DNA of 64,000 nucleotides. It comes from Torymus aiolomorphi. Lineage: Eukaryota > Arthropoda > Insecta > Hymenoptera > Torymidae. Shown here piece by piece: positions 45,490 through 56,729 of the stretch. The notes beneath the pieces were generated by a model. That model had not been told where the DNA came from and did not search any database. It saw only the letters and a list, made by a program, of their open reading frames with translations. Position 1 is the stretch's first letter; the number at the start of each line of letters is the position of its first letter. The position numbers were made by a program, and so were the translations under genes. The stretch is taken from NCBI GenBank assembly GCA_036365515.1, contig CM070877.1, positions 64,678,522-64,742,521 of the forward strand. The letters are read 5' to 3'.

Positions 45490-48400
45490 GTAGCGCCACC
45501 GATCACGAGTGCGCTCCTTGCGTTGCTACACCAACGTTTACTTAACGCGACGAATCTTCTCTTTCCGTACACGGTTTTACACGTCTTTGTTTCATTTTGC
45601 GTTATTACCTCGCGGAATACTGTTCGTCGAATAGCAAAATTAGATAGCAATATCTCACTACCCGGTGAAGTGATCATCTCGCGAAGAGTGTCAAAATTTA
45701 TTTGTAGACTATTGGAGTAATTTAGCTTTATGCCTTTTACTTTACACACGTACTCTTCATTTCCGTCCGGTTTTTAAAATTTGTACGCGTAAAATTTTGG
45801 ACCTCCGGATAAAAACGAGGTTATGTACGTACCGTTTCCGTTACTAGCCAATTCGTCCGTGAGTTCATCTAGAGCTACACCTGTTGGTAAATCGCGCTCG
45901 GCACTAGCCTCTCCGCTAACATAAAAAACAGAATCCGTATCGTAGTAGAGAGCTCGGGGCCCCAAAGCGTGTAAGTACTTGAATAGCTCCAGTCGGGCCT
46001 GTGCTGTTGTAAAGGCGGCAATCACAACACTTGTCGTTGGAGATGACGGCAGAGCTTCGTTTTTGTAACACCAGTTGGCGTAGAGTGTTTCGTCATTGAC
46101 TGGTATAATTCCGTTAACGTCTATTTCTGGGCTGGTAAGTAACTCTGTCAATCTTTCTGGTTTAGTAATGACTTCTGTCTGTGTCATGTTTTCATGTTGA
46201 CCAAATTTACCCCATAAAGAGTTTAGGCATAGTTTTGCGACTGATCTTAGACCGGCGTTGTACTGTATCGGGTCTTTATTTAAACTAATACCTTCATTGA
46301 CCTCCAATTCTTTTACGTATTCGTCTTTATCTTGGTTGTTCAGACAACCAGGTGGAAAACCAGACGCCAAAGTTTTTTGCGCGAAAAACTCATTGATATA
46401 TTCGGCAAATATTTCACCTTTGCCTTCTTTTTGATTATATTGCGTCATCTCGTATTGCCAGATCTCGTAAACGCGTTGAATTGTATACCCCAGTTTGACA
46501 GCCTCTTTAACTTCCTCAGATACCCACGTTCCCCGTAAAATTCGATCGTTTGGGTCTTGATGCGGGCAATCTTCTTGGATCATTTGTTCACTACACGTGC
46601 GACATAAGGGAAATGTTAGTTTACCATGCATTCTTACCGGTAATAAGGGGTGGTACAGTTTGTGCGGTGGAAGCACGTCACACATTAGTAAACCGTTCAC
46701 TCGAGAGATATCTTTATATGTTCCTAAGAACTAACGACAATCTTCTTCGCCGACGTATATGTTGGGATGACCAACGGGTAATTTACCTCGTTTGCAGATA
46801 TACGGGTACAACGAGCATACATCGACGTACTTTATTTTTTCTTCACCTTTGCAATCGAACATTTTAACGGTGTTACCTGTTCGTCCACCGAAAAAAGCAT
46901 CTCGCACATCCAAAGGTTTTCGTTTCACGTTATCGATGTTTTCTTGAACAAAGCGCTGAAGCTGATCATCTTGGGAGAGTTCAGTGTTAAACTCGCATTC
47001 CCATTTCTCAATTAATTTATAATTGTTTGACCTTACCTTATCGCTAATAGCTACTGTTCTTTCATATCTAGCGTCCGTTGAATCACCAGTCGTCAAAACT
47101 GTATCTCTATTAATCCTGAAACAGCGAGGGCATCCGTGCCAAAAACAACCGTGAAATTGAAGTACTATGCCTCTGTGATTTTCGTCGGGCCGCGGTTGAC
47201 TGTAGCCATTTACAATCAGACCTTCGGGTAGCCTTCTCTCTCTGGAATGTCCTGCATGTTCGATGAAGCGACAAAGTATACGCTTTTCCATCCAGCACAG
47301 CCAATACACCACTTTTTGAGACTGATTGTCGCACCATCTATAACCGCGAGGTGGAACGATACCTATTTGATTCTTTTTAAGAATTTTTTGCGAAACACGC
47401 GCATACAAGTCGAAGCTATAGTGGTGCATTCGGCAAATGGATCCACACCAAATTTCGTAAAAGTTTTTCGAAAGGCTAAACAAGTTAATCTTAAAATTGT
47501 CACATCCTGTTTACAATACCTCACAATTTCGTTTTGAAAGTTGAACACACAACCATTTGTTGATTGCTCATTATATCACTCTAAAACGTTCTCTTTCCTT
47601 GATGCTCATACTTCCTGGTGAGTACACGTCCAAAGGAGGGAGTGGTCCTTCGTACAATTGGTTTTTAGGTGTGTTAAACAAATGTGGAAAAACACCTTTT
47701 TCGATTTCATGTAATCTGTAGGCTTTTGGTAAACTACTTAATGGCATGTGAAAATAATTTAGACTGTCTATAAATTTTACATTCGCAATCTCCATTAAGA
47801 TAATCTTCGACCCATTCATTATGACGGTTGGATCCACGTGTATACCTCTGTATTGTTCGACAATGTATTTGAATATAAACTGCGCGTCAAAACCTTGCGC
47901 ATTGTGAGCGATGCAAACTATTTTTTTAAATTGTTGTCTTGGAGCTAAAGCAAGATCAATCAACTGCTTCACTGGTTTATCTTTAAACACGTATTCACGA
48001 ACTCCACAATGATCGCATCTAATAGAAACGTCATTGATGTCAAGACAATGAGTACACGTTTGCTGCACAACGCACAAATTTGGAACATGGATTTTTCTTT
48101 CTTCGTCACCTAACACAGGCATCGCCTGTTGAGTCTCAAAATCGTAGAATAAGAATAAAACATCTCTCACTGTTTCGTTCAATTTAATAGATTGAATGTA
48201 ACACAGATGTCCAAGTGATAATCTTAATTTGCATGTATCACAATATGATACACCACACTCATGTTTTACACTTCGGCGATTTTTTTCGAGAACAATTTTA
48301 AAACACTTTTGGCATAATTTTATTTTATCCCACACACTATTATTCTTGTTATACGAGCCTTTCTTTAAATTATTTTGAAAACAATCTTCACTGAAAAAGG

Positions 48401-49430
48401 TCCTACAGCACAAGATACCCTTTATAATATTTCCGAATGCAGTACACGGTGGTGACATCAAACATTTAGAACACTTATTTGTGCATCGATGGTCTTCGAC
48501 ATGCCAGTAACTTTTATTACACGGTATGCAGTAACCACGGGTTCCGCTCTAGCACCAACCAAATTCAGAATAGGTTGATAGTGATTGGAATGTTCGTAGT
48601 ACATAATTCGTGAAGTGTTGGTAATACATCTTTGTATGTCCATAACAAAACGTGTGCCATCGTAGAGAGGCGGATATCCGCGGGCAAAATTTCTAAAAGA
48701 GTACACCACTAGAGCTGTAGAGCGTGTGGCAAAAAAGATTTGAAAACGATAAATTTCTTCGAGACCGCAACCTCTTGTTGGAATCTGAACATTTGCTAAG
48801 TTTAAAAGCTCCTCGGCTGCTCCCTTTTAAACGGATCCATTGCTTCGACGAATAAGGTTCCAATATTCGTGCAATCTTCCCGTTCGTATTTGGCCTCTGA
48901 TGACATAAGCATAGGCGGTGGCCAAGCTTCGTGGCAAACAAAGATTGTCGTCATTTTTAATAGATAAGATGGACTTTTTCTTGACATTTTCATGAGTTAG
49001 CTGTGTCCGACCACGTCCTGCTACACCTCTCACAACTGCACAGCTAACTGACAATTTATCGCTAATATTAAAATTATTTGCACTTTGAATTGCACTTGAT
49101 AACAGATCCCAAAGGTCTTCTACATTGAACTCTTTAATCGGTCTAAACGAATGCCATAAATGTCCATGACTAAATCTTTCACTATTTATCGTTACTCCTG
49201 TAAAGTCGGTAGCCTCCCCGCGACTACAGAGTTGTCTATGTAAATCCTTTAAGCAAGCTTCGAGCCACATATAAATGTTAGCATTTGCCGGTGGGTCAGC
49301 TAGTCTTCCTCGTATCTCTCGTCCTTGATAACGAAAACGGTGATAGCGTCGTGTTGTTTCGCTTTCTACGATAAAGCATGGTCTTGATCCTTCACCATGC
49401 TGTAAATAATTAGCTGTGAAATAATTATTT
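45483..49430 (-). pseudogene. Polinton protein-primed family B DNA polymerase (PolB)
   Basis: Segments in order, several frames. N-terminal region 49430-48700 (REIRGRLADPP, SHGHLWHSFRPIKEFN, NDDNLCLPRSLATAYAYV, YSFRNFARGYPPLYDG). Zinc-ribbon-like Cys pairs at 48380-48220. 3'-5' exonuclease: FYDFET near 48140, HNAQGFDAQFIFKY near 47900, YCKQDVTI near 47510. Polymerase: DVCSLYP (motif A) near 46810, KLCLNSLWGKFGQ (motif B) near 46215, YYDTDSVFY (motif C) near 45935. C-terminal VKGIKLNYSN near 45730. In-frame stops at about 46728 and 45778 and frameshifts near 48825, 48700, 48460, 47560 and 47400 inactivate it. All catalytic acids are still present. The normal start is not visible; the first in-frame ATG (49270) lies inside the conserved region. 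Confidence 0.93.
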
Positions 49431-49479
49431 TCATTTTTTATTTTTATTTTTATTTTTATTTTGAAAATTATTAAAAATA

Positions 49480-50373
49480 TTATACATCCTTACTTTCGTC
49501 ATTTCTTTCTTCAGCTGTATCAGTTCTGCTAGTACTGCTACTGCTGCTGGTACTGCTACTGGTACTGCTACTGCTACTGCTAGAGTCCGAATCATATCCT
49601 TCCTCGACATGTTGCGTCATCGTTGAAAGCGATGAATCAACTTCTGTAACTAAAGTATTGAAATGTATCAAAATTTATACATTGTAAAATATTATTATTT
49701 TATTTTAATACTTTGAATACTTACGATTACGTGTTTCCTCGTTTTCGTGATGTACAGCGTAGGTTACTGGTTGTAAAGCTGAAATATTGAATCGTGCCTT
49801 AATAATATGAAAATTATTATAACTGATTCAATACTTACGATTTGCTATATCTTCATTATGACGATGTACATAGGCTGTTGAAGGACCAGGTTGTAGATCA
49901 TCAGCTGCCGAAGGTCCTGGCTGTGCATCGTCTTGATATTGACACCGCATGATGAATTCGTCACCTTCCGTATCGTCGAGCATTTGATTGACTGCTGTGG
50001 GCAAAATCGATTTAATTTATTGAAGATAAAGAAAAATATTGATGATAAAAATGTGATACTTACAATGGCGTCGCATTATACACTCGGCTAGAGAATCGGT
50101 GTGCTCGTTACGTTGCTTTACGGCCTTCACAACGATTGAAAGAATATCTCTATTATGAAATAAGCCGATACCGTACATGTAATTGATTGTAGATATCCGA
50201 CAATGCAGTAAAAGGAAATGCAATTTTTTACATAACACATCTAAAGATAATCTTTCAAAATCACTGGACCACACAGGTCCACACATTGTACGAATGTGTG
50301 GTTCGCGATTTCTTGCGATGCGTAAAGCAAGTCGCAAAATTTTCACAAGGTGACTAACACTAGCTCTAACCAT
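49480..50373 (-). CDS. Four-exon Polinton gene of unknown function, Ser-rich end
   Basis: Exons 50064-50373, 49839-49994, 49725-49778 and 49480-49649; introns of 69, 60 and 75 nt, each GTAAGTAT...AG and each in phase 1, giving one open frame of 229 codons. Exon 1 encodes a helical basic domain (SHLVKILRLALRIARNREPH, CKKLHFLLLHCRI). Exon 2 is acidic with two QPGPS repeats, exon 3 is 18 codons, and exon 4 ends in a Ser/Thr run. The end of exon 3 resembles the end of exon 2 (QP...YxVHx...NE...xN then the same donor), so exon 3 looks like a partial duplicate. No known family recognised. The consistency of frame, phase and splice sites is strong evidence for a real spliced gene. Confidence 0.75.
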
Positions 50374-50413
50374 TTTTACTGGGTGATCTCTTGTTGTCAA
50401 CTAGCCAAAGCGT

Positions 50414-50448
50414 ACTGACGAGTCAAGCCAGTATTCTCCTTAAATATA
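50414..50448 (-). promoter_or_regulatory. TATA plus TCAGT initiator core promoter
   Basis: Minus strand TATATTTA (50441-50448) lies about 28 bp upstream of GTCAGTAC (TCAGT = 50414-50418), the arthropod initiator. The ATG of the four-exon gene follows 43 nt later. Confidence 0.65.
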
Positions 50449-52022
50449 CTGGCGCTACATATACTAATTTAATGAAAAAATATACAGTTACACTTTGATG
50501 CGCCTCTCATACGTCACATTTCTCTCGAGTCAGCAAACACGTGTCTTCTAGCAATAAACAGTCCTTTAAGAGATTTTGCTGGTTTCACTAGCGTAGCGAA
50601 ATTCTTTTCACGGTAATGTAATCTACACCTTGCCAAAATAATATGTCGTCTTAATTATCCGGTAATCGCATACTCTCTATGTAACATAATAAAGATGTTT
50701 TTAATGATTACGGTAAAGACAAAACTAAAGAAGCGCTGATGTTTTGTTTTATCTGACTCAGCTGTCAGCATTTCGCGTGCGTGACTTTTTCTCACTTTTT
50801 TCTTATTTTATAATCGCACATATTATTTGTAACATTAGACAGACTGTGTCATAAAGAAATTTAATATATATCTTGACTTCTTAGGCTAAGGAAAATGTGG
50901 TGTTCCATTATACTGCAACTCGCTGAACCATCGGTACGTGACCTTTTTAAAAATAACATATCTGCAGTTCGTCGTCTATTACGAGATAAGTTACCATCAC
51001 TGTAAAATAATATTCAAGTCTACTGCGTTGCATTTTTTCTTCGGGGTAATTTCTCTTAAACAACATTCACGCTTATTATTTTTATGGAATATCTTAAAAT
51101 TTATTCGTAATTAATATTATTTATAATGATAAAATTTTTAATTTTTTAATTTTTAGTTTCGTAGAAATCATACATTTTTTCATCATTAATCGAATCTAAA
51201 TTACGAGATATAAATACATTTTGAATTTGAAGTCAATAACTTAAAAAACAGAGAAGATAGTTATTTTACTTTTTTTACATAAATTACGGTTAGTTGAAAA
51301 TTCGGGGGCTGAAATGAATAAAAGTTTGAAGAAGAAAACGGCGTTTAAATTGTTCGAGCTGTGTGTGATAAGCCGTCTTACACAGTGTCGCACTATCTTA
51401 TCTTCTTCGCCGCGATAAAACTACAAAATCTAAAATTTTTCAATTTTGGTTTTTCGGGTAATTATTTATTCTTAACGTATTTGTCGTGGTTAAATACTTC
51501 TATGTTCCAAAAATGAGTCCGATTGGAATAATTTATATTGGACGAAATGCTATCTACATAACATCATACTGACCGGCTCTATTACACTACAGCCTAAACA
51601 AGCAGATTCCACGCGAAGCTGCGAAAAGTATAACGCAGCGGTCGTTGTGTCGTACACCTCCAAGTAACCTTCGTGTACTTTTCCTGTAAAAAGGCTGATT
51701 CCGGACTTTAAGACACGCGCTAATTGCGTTGTACATCCTCGCGATTAGTTTCCTCGTCACTGTCCCCACGACTCTCCTACTATAATGAGGGTCGTGGCTA
51801 AATCTTGTGCGGGTCAGAATAATACCTCTCTCATTAATCACGCGTGTGAATACATTGGTAAATTTCGTGGATTCCGAAAAACGAAGGATTCGACGATGGA
51901 GCGGCAATTTTAAATAAACTTATTAGTGATTACTAAGACAAATCGTCGATCATTGCGCTTAAGAAAAATTGAAACATAAATAATTAACTAAAGTGTGTGT
52001 GTGTAATAAATTTTAAGAAAAT
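50449..52022. other. Polinton region without a recognised gene
   Basis: AT-rich 50449-51580. A 106-codon minus-strand open stretch (51587-51907) lacks ATG; it is basic and ends GVRHNDRCVILFAASRG. It might be an exon, but no splice-site partner was found. Confidence 0.4.
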
Positions 52023-52483
52023 ATGCTGCCAGATAGTGAAGTTCCGGAGCTGCCTGTAGCCGCGGAAGCTGCAGAGGGTGTTGCGGAGGGTGCGGAAGCA
52101 AACCCCTATTAGAAAGTGCTTCACATCCTATTAACCCACACTTCGAAAGATTGCTGAGAATCAGAAGAGTGCGTAACTTTCCTATCTCATTTGTAGCAAA
52201 TACACAATTTCGGTTTGGTGTCGTGAGATTTTTAATGTGGCCCACACATTTCAGACTATATAGTTGGGCTGTGATGCCTCTTGAATCAGCACTCCAAATG
52301 TATAGTGTGACAAGACGGGATTTCACATGGAGATCAGCAAACTATAGTTATATACGAGTGGATGCGAATATGCGAGAACCAATGTTTGTGATAATTTATT
52401 TCGCCGATAGGATTTGGACGCTGATATACAAAAATAGCATGCGTAGAGAGGAACGTCTTCGACGCATGCGCTTCATATACTAG
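52023..52483 (+). pseudogene. Plus-strand Polinton gene, one frameshift, unknown function
   Basis: ATG at 52023 opens MLPDSEVPELPVAAEAAEGV, then a one-base shift near 52108-52114 leads into a frame open to 52483 (HPINPHFERLLRIRR, FRFGVVRFLMWPTHFRLYSW, ANMREPMFVIIYFADRIW, RREERLRRMRFIY). About 152 codons. It is the only convincing gene on the plus strand of the Polinton and points toward the right TIR. TAG is directly followed by GTAAGT, so the stop abuts a possible donor site. No family recognised. Confidence 0.5.
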
Positions 52484-52681
52484 GTAAGTTTAAATAAATA
52501 TTAAATTATATATCTCTGATAATATTCAGTGTATGTTCTCTCTGTATGCGCTAATTAATATGTTTTTGCGTTCAATTTTATACTTTGTTCATATTTTTGT
52601 TATACTATTTCTTTTTTTTTGAATTTTCACTATTATGATACTATTATGATTTTTTACCTATTCTGTTACTAGGTATATTCT

Positions 52682-52981
52682 ATGGGTGTATGGCGATATA
52701 CGCTACCTGGATTGTCGAAAATAAAGAAGTTTAAATCAAATCTCTCTGTCATATACGGAGTCAAGTACGGTTTTACGCCGGCTGCCCTGTATTCTGCCAT
52801 GTTATGTCTCTCTCTAGTTCTTCTATTTCCTCTATTTTTCTTTGCGTATTTTATAAATTTTGCTACTGGTTGTATCGCTGTGTTATTATTTTTCATGTGT
52901 TGTACAAATTTGACTACTATCTGTATTACTGTATTACTTGATCAATTCATGTATCTTATAATTTTGCACCAAAGCGAATAA
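52682..52981 (+). CDS. Possible small membrane protein
   Basis: ATG at 52682, 99 codons; residues 35-95 hold two or three hydrophobic stretches (LCLSLVLLFPLFFFAYFINF). A CTAG acceptor-like site lies 12 nt upstream and could join to the donor at 52484. However a 75-codon minus-strand ATG ORF (52669-52896) overlaps it, rich in Lys/Asn/Arg, and the hydrophobicity may simply be its antisense. I cannot decide which is coding. Confidence 0.3.
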   Translation: MGVWRYTLPGLSKIKKFKSNLSVIYGVKYGFTPAALYSAMLCLSLVLLFPLFFFAYFINFATGCIAVLLFFMCCTNLTTICITVLLDQFMYLIILHQSE

Positions 52982-52982
52982 A

Positions 52983-52984
<2 letters not shown>

Positions 52985-53046
<62 letters not shown>
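52985..53046 (+). repeat. (CT)n microsatellite
   Basis: About 30 CT repeats just inside the right end of the Polinton. Confidence 0.95.
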
Positions 53047-53053
<7 letters not shown>

Positions 53054-53094
53054 ATCGTGCGTCGTCAGACTCTCACTGCACAATATGCTTGCTG

Positions 53095-53250
53095 GTGTTT
53101 GTGTGTCTGTATGTGCGTGCGTGTGCGTGCTGGTGTCGGTGTGCGTGCGCGTGTGTATGCCCGTGTGCCTGTGTGTGCGCGTGCATGCGCGTGCGTGTGT
53201 GTGTCCGTCCTATCCAGAATATGCTTGCGCGCGCGTGCACACATATACGT
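53095..53250 (+). repeat. GTGTGC-rich low-complexity tract
   Basis: Alternating purine-pyrimidine (GT/GC) sequence next to the right TIR; the left subterminal region has a shorter version (36415-36445). The Cys/Val/Arg ORFs it creates are artefacts. Could favour Z-DNA. Confidence 0.8.
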
Positions 53251-53291
53251 GCACCGCTTTTATCCCCGCCCCTCGCTATGCGTCATCAGAC

Positions 53292-53367
53292 TTCTTGACC
53301 TTGACCCCAGCTGGCGCCTGCTGCTAAGGTCAGGTTTGTTGTGACGGCCCATAGCGAGGGGTATACT
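53292..53367 (-). repeat. Right terminal inverted repeat of Polinton
   Basis: Complement of 36336-36411, ends TATACT. A 12-bp complement of its outer part (CCCCTCGCTATG) lies just inside it at 53269-53280, so the right end can fold into a hairpin. Confidence 0.95.
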
Positions 53368-54700
53368 CCTCATGGAGTACCCCAGATGCGTATGAGCAAT
53401 TATCTAGGATCCACTGGATCGTACAAGGCCGTCAATTTGTTCAACGCTCCGTGCGACATTGCGTCAAACGTGTAAGATTTGCAGCCCAGCCTGTCAAGCA
53501 ACAAATGGCACCTCTACCTGCAGTTCGTCCCGTGCCTTCTCGACCATTTAGTCACACGGGAGTCGATTACGCGGGACCGATCTCCATCAGGACGTCAAAG
53601 GATCGTGGGCAGAAGTCTTACAAAGGTTACGTAGGATTTTTTATAATCATGATAGTAAAAGCTACTCACATAGAGATAGTATCAGACTATTCGTCCGAGG
53701 CCTTTTTGGCAGCCTATCAACATCAAGGGGACCTCGGAGCTGTTAACCACGGTCGCTGAAGCAGTCGCCAATGATGGTACGAGCTGGTGCTTCATTCCAC
53801 CCCTCACTTTCGCGGACTGTGGGAGGCCGGAGTAAAGAGTTTTAAGCACCACTTTCGACGGGTCTCAGGAGATCACGTATGTGGAACTCACAACGCTAGT
53901 GGCACGTATCGAAGCGTGTCTGAATTCAATACCGCTGTGTCCGCTGAGCAATAATAGATCAGACTTGGTACCTTTGACTCCTGGTCATTTTTTAACTGGG
54001 GCCGCAATCACTACGCCTCCCGAGCCCTTTGCTAACATTAACCTCAATGACTCATTTTCAACCCGCTGAAAACTCATATCTCGAATGTCTGCTCATTTTT
54101 GGACTAGATGGTGCAAGGAGGTTCTCAATCAAATGTCGCAGCGATTCAAATGGCTTAAACCCAATCACGTCATTCGTGAATGAGACATCGTCATACTGAA
54201 GGACTTGATGCCTCCGACCAAATGGTCATTGGCTCGGATGAGAACAACACACGTGGGCAAAGATGGAGTCATTCGAGTGCTCACGCTGCGTACCGCCACG
54301 TCCGAATACGAACGCCTAGTCGTCAACCTCATTCCGCTTCTACCTGATCAGCACGTCAATGAAGAGTTTTGCCACTTGTCATCGTCGTAGTTATTTCACA
54401 GCGGGCGGCCATATCGGCTCTTTATCGTTTTGGCATTTCAATTTAATTGTCTTCGTTAACAATATTATGCCTTAACTTCAGAATTTCATTAGTGTATGTA
54501 ACCCAAGATCTAGTTAACTCCGCACACCTTAATGTGACGGATGCTGCTTAGACTATAGATGCAAATTTGGTTAGTAGTACTACATTTACTATTTGTGGAT
54601 TGAGTTTTTCCTGTAATTGAATGTGCCATCGTGGCCTTCCGCTAGCGAGGCGGGCGGTATGTTAACAAAAGCTGAAAAACATGAATTTAACGCACAAGCG
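53368..54700 (+). mobile_element. BEL/Pao retrotransposon, right part
   Basis: Integrase codons resume right after the Polinton. A purine-rich stretch (AGGCGGGCGG, 54649-54658) precedes TGTTAACAAAAG at 54660, a plausible start of the 3' LTR, whose end was not found. Confidence 0.85.
53372..54390 (+). pseudogene. BEL/Pao integrase core and C-terminal domain
   Basis: VRPVPSRPFSHTGVDYAGPI (first catalytic Asp, 53521-53580), KGYVGFFIIMIVKATHIEIV, then frame breaks; YVELTTLVARIEACLNSIPL (third-Glu helix), LTPGHFLTGAAI and a DUF5641-like end (VILKDLMPPTKWSLARM, GKDGVIRVLTLRT). It continues the frame broken at 36335. Confidence 0.9.
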
Positions 54701-55188
54701 TGTGCGGAATCGAAATATTATTTCGAGCCATGTAAAACTTGAAACTATAAAAGCATCTAGTTTCGAGTACTTTTCAGCGCCGAGTTTAGGTAAATCTGGT
54801 TTTGTCTGGTTTCCATATGTCTACCGTGTACGCAGAATAGTGCGTACGTGCCGAAACCTCGGATCTCTCTCTCTCTCACACAATTCTGGAATACAGGGGC
54901 GCAAGGGTAGGGCGACTTTAGAGAAATCATTTTGGTAGTAGTCAGAATCTTATCGCCAGTGAGAGAGGTTCTCCACGTACGCGCTTCAAACATCTTGAGC
55001 CTTAGCGTCGCGAGTCAAGCGATATTCCGCATGCAGAATTACTAAGTAGACGGTCTCGAGTTTTAGCTAACAGTTATAATAGGATAAGTTTACGTAATAA
55101 AGAAGAGTTGTTTTTTACTTAGTTAAATTCGGATTACAGAGTTTTCCTTTTTTGTTCATCTCTGAGCGATCCCGCGCCCTAGCACCAC
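54701..55188. other. Presumed BEL 3' LTR and flank, no gene
   Basis: No ORF with family signal. Contains a (CT)n run near 54867 and a GC-mixed tail. The LTR end cannot be fixed because its partner is missing. Confidence 0.35.
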
Positions 55189-55738
55189 GTGCTTCCTTCC
55201 TTTATCAAAAAAGCTTCGATACAACGACTCAACATCACCACGACAATCCAACGCGTTATTAACAACCCTCTCGAATCTCTACTGCCTTTTACAAGCAGTA
55301 ATGAGGCGATTGCCAGAAGGAAAAGCCGCCGGCTCCGACGGAATCTCCAACGAGGTGCTGAGGATCGTAGCAGCGGAAATATCAGACATCCTGCTTGATA
55401 TGTTCAACGCCTACTTACGCGTGGGGAAACTCGGCAGACACTGGAAGATACAGAGGCTGGTACATCTTGATAAGGTTAAGGGCCCGCCGATAACACCGTC
55501 GTCGTACAGACCACTCTGCATGCTAGACAACATTGGGAAAATCCTGGAGCGACTCCTCCGCGAACGAATACGGAGGGCCGTGGAGGCTACGGGAGGTATC
55601 GCAACAAACCAATACCACTTCCGAACTGGCAGATCGACGGGGATCTCCGTAATCGAGGTATTCATGAAGGCCCACCAAGCATGGCAGGTGTCGCATCAGG
55701 CTCGAGATGTGTGTCTACTCGGAGCGTCTCCCTCGTGA
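55189..55738 (+). pseudogene. Non-LTR (R1/I-type) reverse transcriptase fragment
   Basis: PEGKAAGSDGISNEVLRIVA, PSSYRPLCMLDNIGKILERL and TNQYHFRTGRSTGISVIEV are the first RT blocks of R1-like LINE ORF2. Cut on both sides; the part with the catalytic YADD is absent. Confidence 0.88.
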
Positions 55739-56729
55739 ATCACTCATGTTCAAAATCATCATTTGAGTCTGAAAAAATTCAATTGCTCCCTTGTTACACA
55801 TAGTACTTTTTTTAATAAGTGCATAAATAGGAATTTTTTCGCATGAAAATTGGATGGGTATATCGAGTCGTCATAACGGGAGACTAAGTACTTTTCCTCC
55901 CGCTACTGTTGGAGTCCTCACTTGACGCTCAAAATGCTCGATTTTCCATTCACTTTTCTATGCAGGTAAACGGTCTTTTCATGCACGTGTTTAAAATAGT
56001 CCGTCATATACGGAAAGACGGGGCACTATGACTTTAGTTTTTGAAAAACATTCATATCGCATAAATATGCCAGCACTATTTTTCACAATGCTCGCATCTT
56101 GAATTACTGTGAACAACTTCACTCTAATCAGCGACAAGATTTCATGCTGTAGGAAAATGCACAGTACCATTGACGGAAATGCAAGTCACTAAGTATGAAC
56201 AGCGACTCCCGTCATGGTTAGCAGCAATGTTTTGCACTTCTGCACACGATGAACGGCAAACACTTCTATAAATGGCAGTACCTAGCAGACATGTATTCAG
56301 TATAGAGCATAGCTTTCCGTGTATTTTGCTTGCTACTGGCTGCTAAGCTTTATTTCTTTTATTTATGAACAATAATAATAATAATAATAATAATAGTAAT
56401 AATAATAGTCGATATCGCTGCCAATTTACGAGTTTTTTCAGTTTTTGAGTAAACTATATGCAGTCTTACTCAAATTAGCGTCTTCTGTCATGTCCTGTAT
56501 GACATTTGCATAAAAATAAAAAAATGCATATGTTATGCAGTTTTTACTAAAAAATGCACGTTTTAAAAAAATGCATTTTTTTCTAATGAAAAATTTTTTG
56601 AAGGTAGGTGCTGTAAGCACCTTTAGAGAGAGAAAAAAAAGAGAATAGAGTACAAAAAAATTTTCATTGCCTTTGGGTGGTAGTCAGTGACATTCAATAC
56701 AAACGGGTTTGTGGATGTACATAATTTAA
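55739..56729. other. No gene seen
   Basis: AT-rich with an (AAT)n tract at 56371-56410. No repeat family recognised. Confidence 0.4.

Larger units (their letters stand above)
36336..53367 (-). mobile_element. Polinton/Maverick DNA transposon, 17.0 kb, near complete
   Basis: Terminal inverted repeats of 76 bp start AGTATA as in Polintons. The full hallmark set is present: PolB, integrase, protease, A32-type ATPase, major and minor capsid proteins. Host codons (CATGGA) occur on both flanks: ATGGAA at 36327-36332 and ATGGAG at 53371-53376. These may be the 6-bp target duplication with drift, but they are not flush with the termini. Polintons are virus-like self-synthesising transposons related to adintoviruses; this copy is damaged in most large genes. 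Nearly all genes read on the minus strand, with one candidate on the plus strand at the right end. Confidence 0.97.

Noticed and set aside
53057..53344. Cys/Val/Arg-rich ORFs in three frames
   Set aside because: Products of the GT/GC low-complexity tract next to the Polinton TIR.
36336..53367. Integrated virus such as nudivirus or bracovirus
   Set aside because: Gene set (PolB, RVE integrase, adenovirus-type protease, A32 ATPase, double jelly-roll MCP) and AGTATA TIRs are those of Polinton/adintovirus-like elements.
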